Made by a program: the position numbers and the translations under genes
The notes under the pieces: model-generated
Told to the model about the DNA's origin: nothing
Databases searched by the model: none
The model's input: the letters and a program-made list of their open reading frames with translations, nothing else
Source of the DNA: Pseudomonadota bacterium
Lineage (GTDB): Bacteria; Pseudomonadota; Gammaproteobacteria; Steroidobacterales; Woeseiaceae
Direction of reading: 5' to 3'
Assembly: GCA_022574185.1 (NCBI GenBank)
Contig: JACZSM010000028.1
Coordinates: 1-37,038, forward strand
DNA length: 37,038 nucleotides
Shown here: positions 30,778-37,038 of the stretch, piece by piece
Numbering within the stretch: position 1 is the first letter of the stretch
Layout of the letters: the number at the start of each line of letters is the position of its first letter

Positions 30778-31936
30778 TTACCAGTCCAGCGTCGTCAATC
30801 GCAAACGTGAAGTCCGCCTGGATCGGCGTCATCCACTTGTCGCTGTCCGACATCGAACGAGCGAACTCTGGAACGTCGACAGTCACGGATGCCGTGTAAT
30901 CGCCGGCCCCAAGCAGGCCGTGGTTGATCGCGTAGTGCAACCCGCTACCGCCCCACATGGAATGCAATTCTTCGGTGATCGATTCTCCCGTGCTGGTGTT
31001 CGTCGCGGTGAACGTGACGGTTGCGTAGGAGATCCTCGTTCCCGACCCCTCGTCGATAGGCTTTACCTCCACGTGGATCGTCTCGTCCACCGCCGGTGCC
31101 ATTTCCATCCACATCCCGCCCATGTACATCCACATGGCTTTGGCCGGCTCGAGAATGAGCTGGATGCGCATGTTGTCCGTGGTCGCCTCGCCCATGAAGA
31201 CTTCGTCACTGGTGGGGTCGGCCGGGAGCGTCGCTGCCTCGTGCGCCGGAACCGGCGTGGTGGGGCTCGCCGGAGCCGCACCCGACGAGACTGAGACTTC
31301 CGTGACGAGGCCGTCTTCAATCACAAAATGAAACTCCGCCTCGACGTTTCCCATCCATTTGTCCTTGTCGCCCAGCGAGCGCGCGAACCTCGGCTCCTCA
31401 AGATGGATCTCAGCGTGGTACTGGCCGTCGCCTAGAAGTCCGTGGTTGATCGCGTAGTGCAGACCGCTACCACCCCACATCGGGTGCAGTTCCTCCTCCA
31501 TCTTCTCGCCCGTCGTTTCGTTTTCGGCATGGAATTCAATGGCCGAATGAGGTGGTCGGTCCTTCGAGCCCGGATCCGTGATTTTAACTTCAACGTGAAT
31601 GTCCGCGCCCGCTGCGGGGGCCATCTCCATCCAATTGCCGCCCATCAGCATGAACATCGACTTGGCGGGTTCGAGGATCAGCTCCACGATCCTCCCGTCG
31701 ACCTCCTTGTGGCCGATCACCGCGTGGTCTTCGGCTGTTCGAGCACCGGTCGGATCTACCGGTTCGTCGAGATGGACGAGGTCTCCGGCGTGTGCGCCTC
31801 CGTGGTCATCCGCGTGGTCGCCGCCGCCGCCTCCTCCACCGTCGACTGATGTGCAGCCCATTGTCGACATCCCAACCCACACCAGCACGGCTGCAAGCAC
31901 CGGAATGATCCGCAACTGGAAAACTGAACTCTTCAT
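30749..31936 (-). CDS. Lipoprotein with two Tp34/P19-like metal-binding domains
   Basis: The ATG at 31936 has AGGAG 8 bases upstream; a longer frame to 32029 crosses the probable promoter. The 395-residue product has a lipoprotein-type signal ending MSTMGC (C28), a Gly/His/Asp linker, and two homologous domains whose matching points are 174 residues apart. Each has ILEPAK-x-M-x-MxMGGxWMEMAPA, then a beta-rich part, then MWGGSGLHYAINHGLLG and an FARS motif before the last strand (about residues 55-220 and 230-390). The GLHYxxNxxL element and Met/His-rich strand recall the Tp34/P19 family, periplasmic proteins that bind Cu or Fe beside FTR1-type transporters. No transporter gene is visible here. 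Two domains in one chain is unusual. Surrounding genes encode cytochromes and metal-ligand-rich lipoproteins. Confidence 0.75.
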   Translation of the reverse strand: MKSSVFQLRIIPVLAAVLVWVGMSTMGCTSVDGGGGGGGDHADDHGGAHAGDLVHLDEPVDPTGARTAEDHAVIGHKEVDGRIVELILEPAKSMFMLMGGNWMEMAPAAGADIHVEVKITDPGSKDRPPHSAIEFHAENETTGEKMEEELHPMWGGSGLHYAINHGLLGDGQYHAEIHLEEPRFARSLGDKDKWMGNVEAEFHFVIEDGLVTEVSVSSGAAPASPTTPVPAHEAATLPADPTSDEVFMGEATTDNMRIQLILEPAKAMWMYMGGMWMEMAPAVDETIHVEVKPIDEGSGTRISYATVTFTATNTSTGESITEELHSMWGGSGLHYAINHGLLGAGDYTASVTVDVPEFARSMSDSDKWMTPIQADFTFAIDDAGLVTATEGHTTP

Positions 31937-32110
31937 GTCACTGTCTCCTTTAGTCGCCGTGAGCGCAGCGCCCGCTTCACACTTCGAGCACAAGATCTCA
32001 GGGTAAGAACTATATAGTACCTTGACCAATCATGCAACTCGTCAAAAACTAAGAGATGTTGTGACCTGAAGCCTGCTGCCGGCCAAGGCTACGGAATTGG
32101 GTACGTTGAT

Positions 32111-32515
32111 TCAGTGTTCATGTTCTTCACCATCATCCATGTTGCCCATGTCCTTCATGTTGCTCATATCCTCCATGTTGCCCATGTCCTCCATGTGGTC
32201 GTCATCGCCGTCGTCATGGTCATCCACGGCGCCTATGTGGTCGTCATCGCCGTCGTCATGGTCATCCACGCCGTCCACGTGGTCGTCGCCCTCATCGTCA
32301 TGGGCGTCCGCATCATCCATTCCTGCCATGTCGCCGTGATCGCCAACCAGATTGCGCAAGAAGAGCGTGTCGCAATTGAGGATGTCGCAGGGCTCCAATC
32401 CGAACAAGCCGTTGGTGTCGATGGTGCCACAGCCTATACTCATCGCTGCGCACAGGCCAAGGACGAGTGTCATGGCAACGCCGAACCTTGTGCTGCAAAA
32501 AGATCGTTTCATCAT
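32111..32515 (-). CDS. Small lipoprotein with NCDxLF motif and His/Asp/Met-rich tail
   Basis: The ATG at 32515 has GGGAG 7 bases upstream; 134 residues. A signal ends at AAMSIGC (C29), a good lipobox. The short folded part has PCDILNCDTLFLRNL (Cys at about 43 and 48), and the rest is a low-complexity tail: VDDHDDGDDDH units followed by MED-MGN-MED-MSN-MKD-MGN triplets and a final GEEHEH. His, Asp and Met in such density suggest binding of Cu, Zn or a similar metal. It is related to the next protein upstream by the C-x(4)-NCDxLF core. I know no named family for it. The 3' gap to the Tp34-like gene start is 174 bases. Tail repeats exist at the DNA level, so its length may vary between strains. 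Confidence 0.8.
   Translation of the reverse strand: MMKRSFCSTRFGVAMTLVLGLCAAMSIGCGTIDTNGLFGLEPCDILNCDTLFLRNLVGDHGDMAGMDDADAHDDEGDDHVDGVDDHDDGDDDHIGAVDDHDDGDDDHMEDMGNMEDMSNMKDMGNMDDGEEHEH
32193..32270. repeat. 36-base direct repeat, 42-base period, inside the metal-tail lipoprotein gene
   Basis: Bases 32193-32228 and 32235-32270 are identical, giving a 14-residue period in the protein (VDDHDDGDDDH plus 3). A third, degraded unit follows to about 32310. The perfect identity of the two units suggests recent slippage or expansion. Confidence 0.9.
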
Positions 32516-32586
32516 TCGCTACTCCCGACTACCTATGTTGTGCGAGAACACCCACCACTACTGCTTCGGGCACGAATAGCCCGAGA

Positions 32587-32847
32587 TCAGTGGGCGTGTC
32601 CGCCGCCTTCGTCCTCGTCCTCATCCATGTCCATGACCATTCCGCCTCCCGACCCGGCGTTCCCTGCCGGTCGGGCCGACAAGGGCAGCATGTCCTCGAT
32701 GAAGAAGAGTTCGTCGCAGTTGAAAACCTCACAGGCATTGCGGCTCATGTAATTCAGCGGATCGAAACTGCACGACGTCGCAAAGAGCGCGGTACAGAAG
32801 GTAGCCATGCAGGCCCCGAAAGTTTTCATGATTGGTTTGATTCGCAT
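32587..32847 (-). CDS. Small lipoprotein with NCDxLF motif and acidic/His tail
   Basis: The ATG at 32847 has AGGAG 9 bases upstream and gives 86 residues; an upstream reading to 32910 lacks a signal. The signal MRIKPIMKTFGACMATFC continues to a probable lipidated Cys in LFATSC (about residue 26). The core FDPLNYMSRNACEVFNCDEL, then FFIEDMLP, shares C-x(4)-NCDxLF with the neighbour at 32111-32515. The tail is GGGMVMDMDEDEDEGGGHAH, again Met, acidic and His. The protein is plausibly an outer-membrane or periplasmic metal-binding lipoprotein. No known family is recognised. Note the two further Cys in the signal region, which should be removed on cleavage. Confidence 0.8.
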   Translation of the reverse strand: MRIKPIMKTFGACMATFCTALFATSCSFDPLNYMSRNACEVFNCDELFFIEDMLPLSARPAGNAGSGGGMVMDMDEDEDEGGGHAH

Positions 32848-32914
32848 CTCTAACTTCTCCTGTAACTGTGGCGAACACGGGACACCTGCAATCGACATGT
32901 CCATTTGCACGGTG

Positions 32915-33253
32915 TCAGTTCGCCGCCTTGAGAAACTCCAGGATCAAACGATGTTCCTCGGCCGTAAGGTTTGCGCGCACGCGCATATGATGAACGATGG
33001 TTTCCCACTCCCGGTCACTTCGCTCCTGTGGATCACGAATATTGTGGCAGCGCATGCAGTTTTGAGCCCAGGCGCGGGCTCCATCCTTGCGCATTGGCGG
33101 CACTACAACGGAGGCACTTGGCTGCGAGCCGGTCGCCGCTCCCTCCATCGTCATCTCTGCGATCGTTCTATCCTTCTGGCAACCCGAGGACAGGCAGGCA
33201 GCAGTCAATGCCGTTACACCGATAAGCGTAAGTAGTAGTGGAAGCGGTTTCAT
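32915..33253 (-). CDS. Mono-heme cytochrome c lipoprotein-like
   Basis: The ATG at 33253, with GGAG about 8 bases upstream, gives 112 residues; the longer frame to 33343 runs into the porin gene. The signal MKPLPLLLTLIGVTALTAAC has two candidate lipid Cys (AAC and SSGC). The mature part carries one heme site, NCMRCHNIRDPQERSDREWE, and a C-terminal helix with LTAEEHRLILEFLKAAN. IVHHMRVRA supplies the likely axial Met. The short single-domain form resembles cytochromes with the DREW motif found in photosynthetic and metal-reducing operons. It lies 37 bases after the porin gene and before the lipoprotein pair, so it probably works with them. Confidence 0.88.
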   Translation of the reverse strand: MKPLPLLLTLIGVTALTAACLSSGCQKDRTIAEMTMEGAATGSQPSASVVVPPMRKDGARAWAQNCMRCHNIRDPQERSDREWETIVHHMRVRANLTAEEHRLILEFLKAAN

Positions 33254-33290
33254 TTCTTTTCTCCAGCGCGTGCACTCCAAGCGGTGCCGC

Positions 33291-34676
33291 TCAGAATCCG
33301 AACGCAAATTGCATGAAGAATCCATTCTCATCTTCGTCCCCACTCACGTTGTCATGCGAATAGGCGATCTTCCAAACGATGTTGGGGCGGATCCAATAAT
33401 CGATTCCAAGGGTCACCCGGCTGTGATCGGCGCCGCGAGGTCCGGGTCCGGACTCACGTACTTGCTCAAAGCGAAGAACGAATTCCGTGTTCTTGAGTTC
33501 GATGCCGTCCCCAAGCGTGAAGTCCGACAGTGTCGGGCGATAGGCAGCTTGCACGAACCAACCGCTACGCTTGTTGTCGAACGTGAAGGGATCGAAAGGC
33601 CCGGTGAAGACAGCCCTGTCCGTATCAACCCAGATGGCCTCCGCGCGAAGGTCCAGACGCCCTTTGATTGCCTCGAACTCTCGAGCGTAGCTCAGATCGA
33701 TGCCGTGGATGAACGTGTCGACTCCATCGAACCGCGAGCCGCTGTCACCGACCCTTCCTGTCAGAAAGGAGTATCCAAGCTCGAGCTCCGGAATAGGCAG
33801 GAAACCGATCCTACCTCCGAACGACTTGTCATTGTTGTTATCGCGGAAATTCTCAAACCCGAGATTCCCGGCGGTGCCGAAGGATGTATTCTCGAAGTCC
33901 GGCCCGTTTACATAGTAGGCGGCGTAGTTCAGCTTCATGTTTCCGATGGGGAACCCGCCGCGAACCTGGACGCCCAGCCCGGTTGGTCCTATCAGCCCTC
34001 GCTCATACATGAGCGGAATGGTGGCCGATTTGTTGATCCACGACGGATGCCAGCGCTCCCAGAAAGTGTTGAAGGGGATAAGAAACTTGCCGCCCGCGAT
34101 CGTCATGTAATCGTTGAGCAAATAGCTCACTTGTGCGTAGTCCAGCTCGACGAATGTATCGTCGCTGGTCAACCCAAAAGCGACTTCCACCTCGAGGAGC
34201 AACCGATCGGTTGGCCGCCACAGAAGGGTCGGGGCAATCCCCACACCAAACGTGGAATCAACGTCTTGCCGATCTTGAAATGTGATGACCCCGGCACCGC
34301 CCAGGGTGAAGTTGGTGAGACCGGGGGAAAGAGCGTCGAGAGTCGGTCCGAATTCGTCGCGCACGCGCTCCATGATCGTGTCGCGCTGGGCAGACATGCG
34401 AGTCTCAAACTCGGCGCCCCAGTCCACCTGCCGGCGCGCCGTGTTTTCACGCTGCAGTTCTGCCACTTGTTGCTTGAGTTGGCCATTCTCTTCCTGAAGC
34501 GTGGCGACGTCGGCCTTCAACTGCTTATAGTCATTCAGGAACCTCGTGAACTCGGATCGCGTGACCGGCTTCTCTTCGGCCCTATCCGGCTGAGCGGCAG
34601 CAGGTGACGCCCACGCGGCGAATGCAGCCATCGACACGACGGCTACTGCGAGCTTGTATGTTCGTGATTCCGTCAT
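33291..34676 (-). CDS. Outer-membrane beta-barrel porin with N-terminal coiled coil
   Basis: The 461-residue product has a Sec signal (KLAVAVVSMAAFAAWASPAAA). A coiled coil follows at about residues 38-80 (FLNDYKQLKADVATLQEENG, then LKQQVAELQREN), then alternating amphipathic strands up to a C-terminal FFMQFAFGF that ends in Phe, the usual assembly signal. Strands include FTLGGAGVITFQD, LLEVEVAFG, ELDYAQVSYLLNDYMTIAGG, WFVQAAYRPT and ITLGIDYWIRPN-like repeats. The arrangement resembles phosphate-selective or carbohydrate porins and SLH-less coiled-coil porins. The coiled coil may contact peptidoglycan or form the trimer stalk. In this operon it could admit the metal or substrate handled by the cytochromes and lipoproteins; that is inference. 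No strong ribosome binding site is visible. Confidence 0.85.
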   Translation of the reverse strand: MTESRTYKLAVAVVSMAAFAAWASPAAAQPDRAEEKPVTRSEFTRFLNDYKQLKADVATLQEENGQLKQQVAELQRENTARRQVDWGAEFETRMSAQRDTIMERVRDEFGPTLDALSPGLTNFTLGGAGVITFQDRQDVDSTFGVGIAPTLLWRPTDRLLLEVEVAFGLTSDDTFVELDYAQVSYLLNDYMTIAGGKFLIPFNTFWERWHPSWINKSATIPLMYERGLIGPTGLGVQVRGGFPIGNMKLNYAAYYVNGPDFENTSFGTAGNLGFENFRDNNNDKSFGGRIGFLPIPELELGYSFLTGRVGDSGSRFDGVDTFIHGIDLSYAREFEAIKGRLDLRAEAIWVDTDRAVFTGPFDPFTFDNKRSGWFVQAAYRPTLSDFTLGDGIELKNTEFVLRFEQVRESGPGPRGADHSRVTLGIDYWIRPNIVWKIAYSHDNVSGDEDENGFFMQFAFGF

Positions 34677-34729
34677 CGAACCATTCCAATAAAGGTCAAG
34701 GCGCCACCTATCGTCGCACTCAGGATACA

Positions 34730-34747
34730 GTGACGGCGTCTCGTCAC
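34730..34747. other. Short intergenic hairpin
   Basis: GTGACG-GCGTCT-CGTCAC is a 6-base inverted repeat with a 6-base loop in the 78-base gap between the cupredoxin-like and porin genes. There is no T-run, so it is probably an mRNA structure that could set the ratio between the two genes, or it may be chance. Confidence 0.3.
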
Positions 34748-34754
34748 CGGCGAA

Positions 34755-35495
34755 TCACTTCCTCTTCAGAACGAACTCGATCTCTGCATCGGCGCCCGGC
34801 GACACCGTCACTTCCCGCTGTTGTGTGCCGAGCTTCTCATGCCAAACCTGCAGCGTATAGGTACCCGGCGGCACGTTCTCCAGTCGGAACGATCCATCCT
34901 TTCCGGTTACGGCGTAGTAGGGATGCTTGGCTACGACAATCCAGCCGCCCATCCACTTGTGCACATCGCAGCCGACTCGGATCCGTTCCGCCCGGTCGAA
35001 AGTAACCTCGAGTTGCTTGACCCGGCCTGGCATCGAGCGGTTGAACGGTTCATTCTTCCTCGCGTAGAGATGCACATTGTGGAGGACTCCGTCGCTATTC
35101 AGGATTCTCAGGGTCCGCTCCGGGGGTACCACAACCAAGTGCGGGCGGAACCGGCAACCTTGCTGGTTGAGCACGACCGGGTTCTCCGGATCGGCCGGTG
35201 GGAAGGGCTTGCCTTTCTTGATCTTCTTGATGGATACGACCGCCCAGCGGATCTTTCCGTCCTTGGAGACGACCAAGTCGTCGTTGGGGATCGGTTTGCT
35301 GTGGCACGGTTTGTCCGCGCCGGTTACTTTCAGTCTCCTTCGCTTTGGGATCTTCCCCTCGAAGCGAACCGTGCCCACGATGGATCCACCATCCTTGACA
35401 TCCGTCCCTTCGTAACCGGCTTGGCTCCGGCTCGTGCCCAGCATGCAGAGAGCCACAACGCCTACGGCAAGCCGGTTAGTATTTGAGCGTCTCAT
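34755..35495 (-). CDS. Exported cupredoxin-like protein with C-terminal carboxypeptidase-regulatory-like domain
   Basis: The ATG at 35495, with AAAGGA 8 bases upstream, gives 246 residues and a signal LAVGVVALCMLGTSRSQA. The N-terminal part is beta-rich (GGSIVGTVRFEGKIP, then DKPCHSKP near 62-68). From about 105 to 190 there is a cupredoxin pattern: NQQGCRFRPHLVVVPPERTL, SDGVLHNVHLYA (H139 or H142), and GCDVHKWMGGWIVV with C176, H179 and M182 in the order of a type I copper site. The last ~50 residues (YYAVTGKDGSFRLENVPPGT then YTLQVWHE) form a transthyretin-like domain. The layout matches MauL-like proteins near cytochrome clusters. Copper binding is predicted from the ligands only. It lies between the diheme cytochrome and the porin genes. 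Confidence 0.82.
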   Translation of the reverse strand: MRRSNTNRLAVGVVALCMLGTSRSQAGYEGTDVKDGGSIVGTVRFEGKIPKRRRLKVTGADKPCHSKPIPNDDLVVSKDGKIRWAVVSIKKIKKGKPFPPADPENPVVLNQQGCRFRPHLVVVPPERTLRILNSDGVLHNVHLYARKNEPFNRSMPGRVKQLEVTFDRAERIRVGCDVHKWMGGWIVVAKHPYYAVTGKDGSFRLENVPPGTYTLQVWHEKLGTQQREVTVSPGADAEIEFVLKRK

Positions 35496-35541
35496 ACACA
35501 GGTTCCTTTCATGGTTCGTGTTGCCCAATGGTCACGCACCG

Positions 35542-36576
35542 TCAACGTTTGCGTCCGGCGAGAAACCGCACGTAGCGAACGAGTTGCCAGATATCCTCAT
35601 CCGAAGCCGCCGCCGAGGACATCGGCGTTCCCGGAATGCCGCACTTTATTCGTTTGAAGATCTCCTCTTCACCCGTTCCGCCGCGAAACTTCCCGGAAGT
35701 GAGGTCCCTGACCTCGATCGGTTTGCCGCGTTCGTCGAGCGGCATGTCCAGACCGTCACCCCTACCCCAGGGGCCGTGGCACGCTGCGCAGTCTTCCAGG
35801 TAGAGCTGCCGGCCGTACTCGAGATCGGCGCGAAAGCCGAGCCCGGGTCCGCGAACCGCCGCCAGTTCGCCCGGCGTCACACGTTCCCACGCGATCTCGC
35901 GAATCTCTTCGGGCGTCGTCTCGTCATCGTCGGCGAATTCCTTCGTCAAACGGTCTTCCCAACCGAGTCGAGTGATTTCGCGCACATACTCCGCGAGGAT
36001 GTGCACCTCCACGTCCGTCAGGTTCGGGCGTGCGGGCATCGCGCCGAAGTGCCGTCCGGACCCGATGGTCTGCATCAAGTCCTCGAGAGTGGGAACTCCG
36101 TTCAGCGTGGAAACATACCGGCACCGCTCGTTCCAGAAGTCGCGAGGCCGCACCGTCAGTGCAATCGCTGCGGGGCCGTTGCCACGACCGTGGCCGCCGT
36201 GGCACGCTACACAATGGGCTGCAAATAGTTCGTGCCCTTCGTGGGCTGCAAGCGTCGCCAACGCCATGGCGGACGGGCCGGAGGCCGGCGTCCTACACGC
36301 CACTTGGCTCAACGAAATGGCACCGATGGCCGGAGCTAAGACTGCGAGAACGAGCGGTAGACGATATGTTGTCTTCATCGCCATCCTTCCTGTTTCGTCG
36401 ACCACGATTACGCAGCGAACCTCGACACCGTTGTGGGTGAACGCCTTAGCCACGGGATAGGCGTTCTTGTTTGAAAGCTGCTGGAGCTTCTCCGGAATCA
36501 GCGTGCGGTTACGATCCGCTGCAATGGCCTCCTCGTTGGCATGGATGAGGTCCTCTTTCGTGAAGTAGAGCTGCAT
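35542..36576 (-). CDS. Diheme cytochrome c, in frame behind a small unknown N-terminal segment
   Basis: The frame opens with an ATG at 36576 preceded by a strong GGAGAGGAG and runs 344 residues. Residues 1-64 (MQLYFTKEDLIHANEEAIAA, later HNGVEVRCVIVVDETGR) look like a small soluble protein. At 36378 an internal ATG with its own AGGAAGGA site begins KTTYRLPLVLAVLAPAIG, a signal peptide, so the mature cytochrome probably starts there (278 residues). Heme sites are C122-V-A-C-H126 and C263-A-A-C-H267 (56-60 and 197-201 from the internal start), with MPARPNLTDVEVHILAEYV and a MSSAAASDEDIWQLVRYVR end. Either the cytochrome is made from the internal start, or a stop or frameshift between two genes has been lost. 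The long form would hide its signal peptide. Confidence 0.85.
   Translation of the reverse strand: MQLYFTKEDLIHANEEAIAADRNRTLIPEKLQQLSNKNAYPVAKAFTHNGVEVRCVIVVDETGRMAMKTTYRLPLVLAVLAPAIGAISLSQVACRTPASGPSAMALATLAAHEGHELFAAHCVACHGGHGRGNGPAAIALTVRPRDFWNERCRYVSTLNGVPTLEDLMQTIGSGRHFGAMPARPNLTDVEVHILAEYVREITRLGWEDRLTKEFADDDETTPEEIREIAWERVTPGELAAVRGPGLGFRADLEYGRQLYLEDCAACHGPWGRGDGLDMPLDERGKPIEVRDLTSGKFRGGTGEEEIFKRIKCGIPGTPMSSAAASDEDIWQLVRYVRFLAGRKR
36384..36391 (-). promoter_or_regulatory. Internal ribosome binding site that decides the cytochrome start
   Basis: AGGAAGGA on the minus strand lies 5 bases before the internal ATG at 36378, directly ahead of the signal peptide of the diheme cytochrome. 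It supports separate translation of the exported form. Confidence 0.6.
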
Positions 36577-36608
36577 AGCTGTCTCCTCTCCTGTCCCGTT
36601 GTTGGGGG

Positions 36609-36929
36609 CTAGACGTAAACGGCCTCACGATGGTGCTTGTTGTACCGCTCAGGCCCGATCGCCTTGTGCTTGGATAGCACCGTGATGACGGTCCTGAGCG
36701 TATCGCTCTCCTCGGTGATGACTGTCGTGCCCAACGCGCGCTGGACCTCGTGAACTCCAAGCGGGTGTCGACGCTGGGCCTGCTGGGCGGCGCGTTCGGT
36801 TAGGATCCGCACGAAGCACCCGTCTCTGGTACGGGCACGGGCGCCGAATTCGGCGGCGAGTTCCACCGACCGGTGAGTGGCTCCGCGGCGCTGCGCTTGT
36901 CGGGTCGCGTGGTGAGTCAGGATGACCAT
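36609..36929 (-). CDS. Small cytoplasmic protein, DUF4258-like
   Basis: The ATG at 36929 has AAGGAG 8 bases upstream; 106 residues, no signal peptide. Two copies of an H/R-x-x-QxQRR-like turn are visible (HHATRQAQRRGATHRSVELA near 6-25 and ERAAQQAQRRHPLGVHEVQRA near 45-65), and the end has TLRTVITVLSKHKAI, which resembles the IiTVy strand of DUF4258 proteins. Some DUF4258 relatives are RelE/BrnT-like toxins, but I see no matching antitoxin; the small segment encoded at 36576-36384 is the neighbour 32 bases downstream. The frame is unlike the exported genes around it and may be the first gene of the region D operon or a separate gene ahead of it. Confidence 0.65.
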   Translation of the reverse strand: MVILTHHATRQAQRRGATHRSVELAAEFGARARTRDGCFVRILTERAAQQAQRRHPLGVHEVQRALGTTVITEESDTLRTVITVLSKHKAIGPERYNKHHREAVYV

Positions 36930-37038
36930 CGTGCGTTCTCCTTGGGCTTCGTCGAACCGGTTCTGCTGACCCGCCCACCGTAAGGCCGGGCCTCCGATTT
37001 GCCGGACTCCGGATTCGCGGACATGCCGTGGTACAGTC
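36930..37038. other. Unassigned right-edge sequence
   Basis: No gene is recognised in these 109 bases. They are GC-rich with short self-complementary segments (CCGGAGTCCGG, GGCCGGGCC-like), and could be the leader of the DUF4258-like gene or the end of an upstream gene cut by the window. Confidence 0.3.

Noticed and set aside
32193..32310. CRISPR-like repeats
   Set aside because: The units are directly adjacent, in frame with a coding tail, and have no spacers.
32114..32752. Long plus-strand frame rich in Val/His/Met over the lipoprotein genes
   Set aside because: It is the complement of the repetitive lipoprotein tail and has no ribosome binding site or signal; the minus-strand genes have both.
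36384..36929. Toxin-antitoxin pair (DUF4258-like protein plus small downstream segment)
   Set aside because: The first protein only resembles DUF4258, the second segment has no recognised antitoxin DNA-binding fold and reads into the cytochrome, so no pair is claimed.

Overview
The window looks like a piece of a Gram-negative chromosome. It has many signal peptides, c-type cytochromes, an outer-membrane porin and Tat substrates, fairly high GC, and dense operons with overlapping stop and start codons. A gammaproteobacterium-like environmental heterotroph is my best guess. That is inferred from a PcaQ-like LysR regulator, a MarR regulator and the mix of exported enzymes; no rRNA or tRNA is present to confirm it. 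DUF1592/DUF1552 proteins are also common in Planctomycetes, Acidobacteria and Verrucomicrobia.

Region A (1-12.2 kb) is an exported catabolic cluster. It holds an amidohydrolase cut by the left edge, a PcaQ-like LysR gene divergent from a MarR gene, a Vgb-like beta-propeller, a two-subunit molybdenum hydroxylase, a D-2-hydroxyacid dehydrogenase with a signal peptide, a PQQ dehydrogenase and a second amidohydrolase. An ATAACC-N4-GGTTAT box lies over the LysR start codon.

Region B (12.2-25.3 kb, minus strand) is a nine-gene, translationally coupled operon. In transcription order it encodes an unusual mono-heme protein, two sibling small cytochromes c, and then the same three-gene cassette twice: DUF1592-type two-CxxCH protein, Tat-exported DUF1552 protein, exported ankyrin-repeat protein. 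This duplicated cassette is the strongest candidate for an undescribed envelope redox system.

Region C (25.4-30.5 kb) holds two tandem subclass-B3-like metallo-beta-lactamase-fold hydrolases (the second has a degenerate metal site), an exported aldo/keto-reductase-like protein without its catalytic Tyr and His, a diheme cytochrome c, a cytochrome c'/c556 and a Tat-exported dienelactone hydrolase.

Region D (30.5-37.0 kb, minus strand) is organised differently, with separate ribosome binding sites and 30-175 nt gaps. It encodes a DUF4258-like protein, a diheme cytochrome fused in frame to a small unknown N-terminal segment, a cupredoxin-like protein, a porin, a mono-heme cytochrome, two related small lipoproteins with an NCD-x-LF motif and His/Asp/Met-rich tails, and a lipoprotein with two Tp34/P19-like metal-binding domains. 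It reads as an envelope metal-handling or redox locus and is the second candidate for something new.

Overall, nearly every enzyme appears exported. Oxidations by the molybdenum and PQQ enzymes could deliver electrons to the many c-type cytochromes, while the hydrolases process substrates outside the cytoplasm. No IS element, CRISPR array, tRNA or rRNA was recognised. No gap between genes exceeds 300 bases.
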